12,689 bases of DNA from an uncultured Planctomycetaceae bacterium (GTDB lineage: Bacteria > Planctomycetota > Planctomycetia > Pirellulales > UBA1268), in contig CAJAYZ010000832.1 in assembly GCA_903949225.1 (NCBI GenBank), positions 1-12,689 on the forward strand. Direction: 5' to 3'. The notes beneath the pieces are model-generated. The model worked only from the letters and a program-made list of their open reading frames with translations. It searched no databases and was not told the DNA's origin. Below, in pieces: positions 7,626 to 12,689 of this stretch. The translations under genes and the position numbers were made by a program. Every line of letters begins with the position of its first letter. Positions within the stretch are counted from its first letter, which is position 1.

Positions 7626-8627
7626 TCAGTGATCGCGGGTCACGATCCAGGAGGCGAGATGGCGGAGATCGTCGGCCGATGCCGGTAGTTCAGAGAGCAT
7701 CGACTCGGCTTCGGCGGCAAGGGCAACCGCGCGCCGCCGGCTTTCAGACAATCCAAGCACCGTCGGATAGGTGAGTTTCCCTCGCTCGGCGTCCTTGCCG
7801 ACCCGCTTCCCGGTCGTCGCCTCGTTCCCTTCGGCATCGAGGAGGTCATCGGCGATCTGAAAGGCGAGTCCGAAGGCGCGGCCGTAGCCGTCGAGCGCGG
7901 CGAGTTGACGATCGTTCGCTCCGGCGGCGAGGCCACCGAGGGTCAGTGCCGCACGGAACAGCGCTCCGGTCTTGCGGCGATGGATCCGCTCCATCCAGGC
8001 AACCTGTTCCTCGCGTCCTTCGGGGCCCGACCGATCGAGCCAGCCCCGTTCGGCCGCGAGGTCATCCGATTGTCCGCCGACGAGCGCCTCAGGCCCCGAT
8101 GCCTGGGCGAGCACGCGCAAGCCCCGGGCCGCCACGGCGGCGGGGAGGCTGCCGACGAGGGTTTCAAAGGCGAGGGCCTGGAGAGCGTCGCCACAGAGGA
8201 TCGCGGTCGCCTCGTCAAACGCTCGGTGGCAGGTGGGCCGTCCGCGGCGGAGGTCGTCGTCGTCCATGGCAGGGAGATCATCGTGGACGAGCGAGTAGGC
8301 GTGGATCATCTCGACGGCGACCGCGGCCCCTGCGGCGGTGTCCCACGCCTGCGTCGGAGATGATCCTGACGCACCGGCCGGCATGCAGGCCTCGGCCGCC
8401 CAGAGAACGAGGGCCGGGCGGAGACGCTTGCCGGGCGCGAGAAGGGAATAGCGCATTGCCTCGAGGAGGCGGGGCGCCGCGTCGCCGGAGAGTTGGAGAG
8501 CCAGCGCGAGGCGTGGGTCGATGAACGACATCACTCGGGCCAACGCCTGCGGGACGGCTCCGGCTCCGGAAGCCCCACCTGCCGTCGGCCGCTTTCCTGC
8601 GGCGGTGTCGTGACTGACGACCATCAT
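7626..8627 (-). CDS. ispA: Short-chain polyprenyl (farnesyl-type) diphosphate synthase
   Basis: It builds C10-C20 prenyl diphosphates from dimethylallyl and isopentenyl diphosphate by head-to-tail condensation. The 333-aa protein has GKRLRP (67-72) for isopentenyl diphosphate binding, and the first Asp-rich motif in MIHAYSLVHDDLPAMDDDDLRRG (107-129), very close to E. coli IspA. It also has GGQSDDL (184-190), RRKTGALFRAA (217-227), the second Asp-rich motif QIADDLLD (257-264), and KDAERGKLTYPTVLG (278-292). All metal ligands are present. Final chain length (FPP or GGPP) cannot be fixed from sequence alone. Two ATGs in tandem (8627, 8624) follow a weak upstream site. M33 (8531) is an alternative start that would remove an Ala/Gly-rich N-terminal extension. 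It is followed by dxs after 30 nt and preceded by the unusual structured spacer. Confidence 0.93.
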   Translation of the reverse strand: MMVVSHDTAAGKRPTAGGASGAGAVPQALARVMSFIDPRLALALQLSGDAAPRLLEAMRYSLLAPGKRLRPALVLWAAEACMPAGASGSSPTQAWDTAAGAAVAVEMIHAYSLVHDDLPAMDDDDLRRGRPTCHRAFDEATAILCGDALQALAFETLVGSLPAAVAARGLRVLAQASGPEALVGGQSDDLAAERGWLDRSGPEGREEQVAWMERIHRRKTGALFRAALTLGGLAAGANDRQLAALDGYGRAFGLAFQIADDLLDAEGNEATTGKRVGKDAERGKLTYPTVLGLSESRRRAVALAAEAESMLSELPASADDLRHLASWIVTRDH

Positions 8628-8746
8628 GCTTGGCGAGCCTGCCCTAGCTGCCGGGGACGTGCATGGGGATCGATCGATGACCGACGGAAGAAGAGCCGAT
8701 CGGGAGAGATCCTGATCGGTCCACCGCCCTCACCCCATGGACCGCC

Positions 8747-8766
8747 GGATTCTCACGGGAGAATCC
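8747..8766. repeat. Perfect 8-bp hairpin, 4-nt loop
   Basis: GGATTCTC, a loop ACGG, then GAGAATCC form an exact inverted repeat. There are no wobble pairs, so it is equally stable as RNA from either strand. It lies 15 bp before the three-way-junction element (8782-8869), and no T-run follows on either side. Confidence 0.75.
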
Positions 8767-8793
8767 TCTCGGTCCCGAAGTCGGAATCGTCTT

Positions 8794-8830
8794 TGGGGCC
8801 TCGATCCTGGATCCCAGGGTCGAGGTCCCA
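8794..8830. repeat. 17-bp hairpin with 3-nt loop
   Basis: The arm TGGGGCCTCGATCCTGG (8794-8810) pairs with CCAGGGTCGAGGTCCCA (8814-8830) across a loop ATC. Fifteen pairs are Watson-Crick. The other two, 8798/8826 and 8805/8819, are G·U on the plus strand but A·C mismatches on the minus strand. The flanking 8-bp repeat at 8782-8789 / 8862-8869 closes it, together with a neighbouring 7-bp stem, into a possible three-way junction. Confidence 0.8.
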
Positions 8831-8906
8831 CCGTCTCGCCGTCGAGGGGACGGGCGACTGTCGATTCCGCCTTCACGCCCCCCCGGCCGGACTCCGGAAA
8901 AGCCGT

Positions 8907-8922
8907 GGAAGTCTAGACTTCC
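8907..8922. repeat. Perfect 16-bp palindrome over the xseB stop codon
   Basis: GGAAGTCTAGACTTCC is an uninterrupted palindrome whose centre contains the xseB TAG stop (8915-8913). Its two-fold symmetry without a loop suits a dimeric DNA-binding protein better than an RNA hairpin. No partner is identifiable from this window, and chance occurrence cannot be excluded. Confidence 0.6.
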
Positions 8923-9362
8923 TGAGAACTATCGTCCATCCCCGGAAGCCTCCGCGGACGGCCAGCGGCGCCTCGTGGCTGCCGGTCGGTCGCCCGTTTG
9001 GCGGAACCCTTCCGTGGTCCGGCCGTGGGGGCATGCGACACCGAGTCGGCCGGGGCTTCTCCCCTGGGGCCGTCGTCGTCCTCATCCTCCTCCGAGGCCT
9101 TCTCGGCCGCGGTCGTGAGGGTCTTCACCCGTTGCTCGACATCCGCCAGCTCGGCATGGAGACGCCGGACGAGCGACACTCCCTGTTCGTACGCGGCGAT
9201 CGACTCGGCGAGCCCGAGTCGACCCCCTTCGAGCCCCCCGACGAGGTCCGCCAAACGGGAGAGCCCTTCTTCAAAAGATACCGGTTGCGGGGCTTCTGCC
9301 GCCGTCGTCGATCCAGTTCTCCGATCGGACACCTTGGTGGCCTCCTGTTCTTCACGGCCCAT
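8913..9362 (-). CDS. xseB: Exodeoxyribonuclease VII small subunit
   Basis: This is the small subunit that joins XseA to form exonuclease VII, which degrades single-stranded DNA into oligonucleotides. The 149-aa product has the family helical hairpin at about 29-83: SFEEGLSRLADLVGGLEGG, then LAESIAAYEQGVSLVRR and a final helix ELADVEQRVKTL. The ATG at 9362 is chosen because GGGAGG lies about 8 nt upstream. An ATG at 9398 lacks a placed ribosome binding site. The start overlaps the end of xseA by 11 nt, which suggests translational coupling and matched subunit synthesis. About 65 residues follow the core, first acidic (SEEDEDDD) and then basic and Gly/Pro-rich, making the protein nearly twice the usual length of about 80 residues. 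The stop codon sits in a perfect palindrome. Confidence 0.92.
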   Translation of the reverse strand: MGREEQEATKVSDRRTGSTTAAEAPQPVSFEEGLSRLADLVGGLEGGRLGLAESIAAYEQGVSLVRRLHAELADVEQRVKTLTTAAEKASEEDEDDDGPRGEAPADSVSHAPTAGPRKGSAKRATDRQPRGAAGRPRRLPGMDDSSQEV

Positions 9363-10680
9363 CGTCGCGACCTCCCTGCTTCCGGCACCCTCGGACATTC
9401 CCCGGAACCGTTATCTCCGGTTCCCCTTCGGCCAGATCGATCTCTTCGACGCGGCTGCGGATCTGGCCCGTGGCGAGTTGGGTGACGAGCCTTGTGCCGG
9501 CTGCGAGGCCTTGCGCAGCCACCAGCGGCCGAGCCGCGCGGACCCCATCGGCCTCGATCCATGTCACGGAGTAACCGCGAGCAAGGATTGCCAGTGGGCT
9601 GACGGCGTCGAGCCGCCCTGCCGCTGCCGTCAACCGTTCCCGCGCCCGCTCGATGCCCCCGGCGATCAGCCGCTTCAGTCGCGTGTCGTGCGTGTCGACA
9701 ATCGTCTGGCGGTCGCGGAGGATCCAGGAGGGGTCGACGAGCATCCGCGAGCCGCCGAGCCGCTCGAGCCACTCCCGCGCCGTCGCCGTGCGGCGGAGGA
9801 GCCCGGCCTGGAGCCGTTGCTCGAACGTGTCGACGGTGGCGAGGACCTGGCGCCGATCGGGAGAGATCCTCACCGCCGCGTCGGTGGGCGTCAGCGCTCG
9901 GACGTCGGCGGCGAGGTCGGCGAGCGTGACGTCGATCTCATGCCCCACCCCGGCCACGACCGGAATCGGGCTCGCGGCCACCGCCCGGACGAGCGGTTCT
10001 TCGTTGAAGGCCCACAGATCCTCGAGGCTCCCGCCCCCCCGCACCACGGCGATCACGTCGACCGCCGGCACCAGACGGGCCGCGAGCGTCAGGGCCTTGG
10101 CCACCTCGACCGCAGCGCCGGCCCCCTGCACGCGCGAGGGCACGACGATCACCTCCGCTGCTGGCCAACGTCCGCGGAGCGTCTCGAGGAAGTCGTGGAG
10201 GGCCGCCCCGGCAGGGCTGGTGACGACGGCTATCCGCCGTGGAAAGGGGGGCAGGGGACGCTTTCGCTGCGGTGCAAAAAGCCCCTCCGCCTCGAGGGTT
10301 GCGTGGAGCCGGCGGAGCTTTGCCTCGAGGGCCCCGGTCCCGACCGCATGCATCCGATCGATCGTCAGTTGGTAGGTGCCCCGCGGGGGGTAGACCTCGA
10401 CGCGGCCGTGGCAGACCACCTCGAGGCCGTCCTCTGGCTCGATAGCGAGGAGGGAAAGGGAGCCCCGCCAGACGACGCCCCGGAGCAGCGCCGTGTCGTC
10501 CTTGATCGCGAGGTAGACATGGCCCGAGGCCGCGCGGGTGAGGTTCGTGACCTCGCCCGCCACCCACACATCGGTAAACCGCCCCTCGAGGCAGTCCTTG
10601 ATCCTGGCCGTCACCTCGCCGACGCCCGGCACATCGGGTGGCGGTGCTGCACGGCGGTCGATACCCTGGGTGGCGTCCAT
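9352..10680 (-). CDS. xseA: Exodeoxyribonuclease VII large subunit
   Basis: This is the catalytic subunit of exonuclease VII, acting on single-stranded DNA in repair. The 442-aa protein has an N-terminal OB-fold (about 18-110) with VWVAGEVTNLTRAASGHVYLAIKD (38-61). The nuclease domain has RIAVVTSPAGAALHDFL (149-165), VVRGGGSLEDLWAFNEEPLVRAV (212-234) and PVVAGVGHEIDVTLADLAADVRALTP (240-265). A long coiled-coil region (about 275-355) and the C-terminal SPLAILARGYSVT (361-373) follow. Length agrees with E. coli XseA (456). The frame stays open upstream to 10854, but ATG 10680 fits the family start and avoids overlap with the divergent transporter gene. No Shine-Dalgarno is visible. TAGACT on the minus strand (10693-10688) lies 7 nt before the ATG, so a leaderless transcript is possible. 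It is the first gene of the minus-strand block. Confidence 0.95.
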   Translation of the reverse strand: MDATQGIDRRAAPPPDVPGVGEVTARIKDCLEGRFTDVWVAGEVTNLTRAASGHVYLAIKDDTALLRGVVWRGSLSLLAIEPEDGLEVVCHGRVEVYPPRGTYQLTIDRMHAVGTGALEAKLRRLHATLEAEGLFAPQRKRPLPPFPRRIAVVTSPAGAALHDFLETLRGRWPAAEVIVVPSRVQGAGAAVEVAKALTLAARLVPAVDVIAVVRGGGSLEDLWAFNEEPLVRAVAASPIPVVAGVGHEIDVTLADLAADVRALTPTDAAVRISPDRRQVLATVDTFEQRLQAGLLRRTATAREWLERLGGSRMLVDPSWILRDRQTIVDTHDTRLKRLIAGGIERARERLTAAAGRLDAVSPLAILARGYSVTWIEADGVRAARPLVAAQGLAAGTRLVTQLATGQIRSRVEEIDLAEGEPEITVPGNVRGCRKQGGRDDGP

Positions 10681-10753
10681 GGTCGGGAGTCTACGCGATC
10701 CCGGCGGGCGCGGCTCCGTCGAGCCCTCGTCTCCCATCACCCCGGGAATCCGC

Positions 10754-12094
10754 ATGAAGGACTCCGCCTCGTCTGCTCCTGCTACCACGATCGAGACGGC
10801 CCGCACCGGTCCGCCGCGCGGTGCGCTGTTGGTGATCTTCCTGACCGTGTTCATCGATCTGCTCGGGTTCGGGATCGTCCTCCCGGTGATGCCGCGGCAG
10901 GCCGGGCCCTACTTGGAGGCGCTGCATCTCTCGCCGTTGGCTGCCGGGGCGACGATCGGCCTGCTGTTCTCGGTGTTCTCGCTGATGCAGTTCGTCTTCA
11001 GTCCGATCTGGGGGCGGTGGTCCGACCGTGTCGGCCGCCGTCCGATGCTCCTCCTCAGCCTCGCCGGGTCGGTCATTTTTTACGCCCTGTACGGGTTCGC
11101 CGTGACCATCCCTCCAGAGCGAGCGGCGCTCGCGATCGGGCTGATGATGCTCGCCCGCATCGGGGCCGGGATCGCCGGGGCGAGCGTGGGAACGGCGGCC
11201 GCCGTGATCGCCGACTGCACCACCCCGCAGAACCGCTCTCGCGGCATGGCTTTGATCGGGATCGCCTTCGGCGCCGGTTTCACGCTCGGACCGCTGATCG
11301 CCTACTTTGGGATGAAGCTCTTCAACGATCGCCCGTGGGCGGTTGGGGCCCTCGCCTCGGCCCTCTCCGCCGTGGCGTTCCTGTTCGCGTTCTTCGTCTT
11401 TCGCGAGACCCGCGATCCGGCGAATCGGGCGGGCAAGGAGTTTTTCAGTGTCAGCCGCTCCGCCCGCGTCCTCGCCATCCCGGCCGTCGGGGCCCTCGTG
11501 CTCATTTACTTCCTCTCGATCTTCTCGTTTGCCAACTTCGAGGCCACGCTCGCCCGGCTCACCGAGGAGGCGTTCGGGATGTCCGACGATGACAATTTCC
11601 TCGTCTTCGCCGGCATCGGGCTCGTTCTCATGCTCGCCGGCGGCAGCTATCGTCCGCTGGCGAAGAGGGTGTCGGAGACACGCCTGCTCACCGTCGGCCT
11701 GCTGCTGATGGCGGTGGGCCTGGCGGCCGTCGGTGCCGTGGCGGGAATCGTCCACGCGAATGCCGGGGGCCAAAGTCTGTCGTCGTCCTGGGTGCGCGGC
11801 CTGTTCTATGCCGCCGCAGGGCTGTCGGTGTGGGGATTCGCGTTCGTCAATCCGTCGGTCTCCTCGCTCATCTCCCGCCGTTCCGACCCGTCGGCGCAGG
11901 GGGAGGTTCTCGGGGTCAATCAGTCGTTCGCGTCGCTGGGGCGAATCCTCGGGCCGTTCTGCGGCTCGGTGCTGTTCACGCTCCATCCGTCGCGGGTGCT
12001 GCCCTATGCCGTCGCGGTGGTGACGCTCCTCGGCGTGCTGGCGCTGGTCCGCCGAACGACGGTCGTCGATCGGCTCCCGCAGGGCGGAGCGTGA
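10754..12094 (+). CDS. MFS transporter, DHA1/TetA-like
   Basis: This is an inner-membrane proton-coupled transporter of the major facilitator superfamily, probably a drug or metabolite exporter. The 446-aa length and hydrophobic pattern fit 12 transmembrane helices. The first helix has FIDLLGFGIVLPVMP (33-47), typical of TetA-like members. Motif A follows as GRWSDRVGRRPMLL (87-100), and MLARIGAGIAGAS (132-144) marks the fourth helix region. A loop with FRETRDPANRAGKEFFS (216-232) separates the two halves. The soluble N-terminus is about 22 residues. ATG 10754 is chosen because the open frame upstream runs antisense through xseA and a membrane protein should start near here; GGGA lies just upstream. 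It is divergent from xseA across 73 bp. The substrate cannot be named, and the pairing with a downstream chelatase only hints at a tetrapyrrole or metal link. Confidence 0.9.
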   Translation: MKDSASSAPATTIETARTGPPRGALLVIFLTVFIDLLGFGIVLPVMPRQAGPYLEALHLSPLAAGATIGLLFSVFSLMQFVFSPIWGRWSDRVGRRPMLLLSLAGSVIFYALYGFAVTIPPERAALAIGLMMLARIGAGIAGASVGTAAAVIADCTTPQNRSRGMALIGIAFGAGFTLGPLIAYFGMKLFNDRPWAVGALASALSAVAFLFAFFVFRETRDPANRAGKEFFSVSRSARVLAIPAVGALVLIYFLSIFSFANFEATLARLTEEAFGMSDDDNFLVFAGIGLVLMLAGGSYRPLAKRVSETRLLTVGLLLMAVGLAAVGAVAGIVHANAGGQSLSSSWVRGLFYAAAGLSVWGFAFVNPSVSSLISRRSDPSAQGEVLGVNQSFASLGRILGPFCGSVLFTLHPSRVLPYAVAVVTLLGVLALVRRTTVVDRLPQGGA

Positions 12095-12116
12095 GAGCCA
12101 GGGTCGGAGGAGGGGC

Positions 12117-12689
12117 ATGATGGCCGGAAAAGGACTTCCGCAGGACTGTGGTCTCCTCGTCGTCGGGCACGGCACGGCCGATCGTGTCGGCGAGGCCGAG
12201 ACCCGGACGCTCGTCGGGCACATCTCCGACGCCTGTCCGGGCGGCGCCGTGGAACTGGGATTTCTCGAGGTCATCGGTCCATCGGTCGGTGAGTCGCTGC
12301 GGCGACTGTGCGCCCGCGGGGTCGATCGCGTCGTCGCGGCGCCGCTGCTGCTCTTCACCAACGGGCATGCCAGGCGCGACCTGCCCGAGGCACTCGCCGC
12401 AGCTGTGGCTGAGGAGACGATTCCTGTGGTCCAGGCGGCCGCGCTCGGGCACCACCCCGAGCTTGTCCGGCTGTCGCGGCGCCGCCGCGAGGAGACTCGT
12501 CGCGTGCTGGCGCCGCTCGATCCCAACGAGGAGGCGATCGTTTTCGTCGGTCGGGGCGCCAGCGACCCTGCCGCCGCCGCGCAGCTGATCGCCTTTGTCG
12601 AGGCGACGCGGGCCTGCGGCGCCGACTGTCGTCCGGGGGAGCCGGCGGCGATCTGCGGCCGCGGGCTCCACCCCGCCGCGTGTGCGGCG
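12117..12689 (+). CDS. cbiX: CbiX/SirB-type sirohydrochlorin chelatase, 3' end outside window
   Basis: This class II chelatase likely inserts Co2+ or Fe2+ into sirohydrochlorin, for cobalamin or siroheme. The first 191 residues are visible and the frame is still open at the window edge. The first repeat has LLVVGHGTADRVGEAE (13-28) with presumed metal ligand H18, VELGFLEVIGPSVGESL (45-61), and APLLLFTNGHARRDLPEAL (75-93) with the second histidine H84. A second repeat starts with EAIVFVGRGASDPAAAAQL (139-157). There the active-site His is replaced by Arg, as expected for a non-catalytic second half. Two tandem ATGs (12117, 12120) follow a strong GGAGG (12106-12110). The transporter stop lies 22 nt upstream, so the two genes are probably cotranscribed. 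Which metal is used cannot be read from the sequence. Confidence 0.88.
   Translation, partial: MMAGKGLPQDCGLLVVGHGTADRVGEAETRTLVGHISDACPGGAVELGFLEVIGPSVGESLRRLCARGVDRVVAAPLLLFTNGHARRDLPEALAAAVAEETIPVVQAAALGHHPELVRLSRRRREETRRVLAPLDPNEEAIVFVGRGASDPAAAAQLIAFVEATRACGADCRPGEPAAICGRGLHPAACAA

Larger units (their letters stand above)
8628..8912. other. Highly structured xseB-ispA intergenic spacer
   Basis: This 285-bp non-coding gap interrupts an otherwise tightly packed operon. It contains a series of inverted repeats: CGGTCCA (8717-8723) / TGGACCG (8738-8744); GGATTCTC (8747-8754) / GAGAATCC (8759-8766); CGGAATCG (8782-8789) / CGATTCCG (8862-8869). The last pair encloses a 17-bp hairpin (8794-8830) and a 7-bp hairpin (8831-8837 / 8847-8853). 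CTTCACG (8871-8877) can also pair with CGTGGAAG (8904-8911) with one bulge. Alternative pairings exist, such as CCGATC (8696-8701) with GATCGG (8714-8719), and CATGGGG (8662-8668) with CCCCATG (8733-8739). No clear sigma70 promoter and no T-run terminator was seen on either strand. It could be a structured leader of ispA, an antisense or independent RNA, a processing site, or a palindromic repeat element. Confidence 0.5.

Noticed and set aside
8782..8869. Hammerhead-type ribozyme in the three-way junction
   Set aside because: The required CUGAUGA and GAAA core segments are absent from the junction on both strands.
8998..11592. Very long plus-strand open frame (about 864 codons) opposite xseB and xseA and into the transporter gene
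   Set aside because: It is an antisense shadow caused by GC-rich codon bias. Its translation is Arg/Pro/Asp-rich with no family motifs, while both strands' real genes in the area have clear motifs.
1..12689. CRISPR array, insertion sequence, prophage, tRNA or rRNA
   Set aside because: I found no spaced repeats, transposase motifs, terminal repeats or RNA gene signatures. All sizeable frames are explained by core genes.

Overview
The window is GC-rich (my estimate is high 60s percent) bacterial chromosome with densely packed housekeeping genes. Several proteins suggest a planctomycete, probably in or near Pirellulales. DnaA has a GPSGAGKT Walker A, an ATxxELLHTI stretch after Walker B, and a GRRSHST domain IV signature. 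XseA has GHEIDVTLADL, and there is a two-repeat CbiX-type chelatase. This placement rests on recalled family patterns, not on a search.

Layout. A plus-strand block (1-3641) holds dapF (lysine and peptidoglycan precursor), a DUF374-type acyltransferase gene, and dnaA. dnaA has its own strong-looking promoter with a duplicated TTGACA box. A convergent junction (3642-3718) separates it from a six-gene minus-strand block (10680 down to 3719): xseA, xseB, ispA, dxs, nadK and a secreted protein of unknown function. This is the widespread xseA-xseB-ispA-dxs linkage extended by NAD kinase. Most junctions are short or overlapping. The exception is a 285-bp spacer between xseB and ispA that is filled with inverted repeats. 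A divergent plus-strand pair, an MFS transporter and a CbiX-like chelatase cut by the window edge, runs from 10754 to the end.

How the genes work together. Dxs makes DXP, the entry metabolite of the MEP isoprenoid pathway. IspA condenses the resulting C5 units into C10-C20 prenyl diphosphates. NAD kinase supplies NADP(H), which the MEP pathway and other biosynthesis use. XseA and XseB form exonuclease VII and are linked to this set by gene order rather than by chemistry.

Most of the window is ordinary core genome, and I see no mobile element, CRISPR array, tRNA or rRNA. The item most worth a second look is the xseB-ispA spacer. It can form a 17-bp hairpin inside an apparent three-way junction, with further hairpins on both sides. 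Every wobble pair in that junction is allowed only on the strand opposite to the operon. Secondary items are the dnaA promoter repeats, substitutions at DNA-contacting positions of DnaA, and a perfect 16-bp palindrome over the xseB stop codon.
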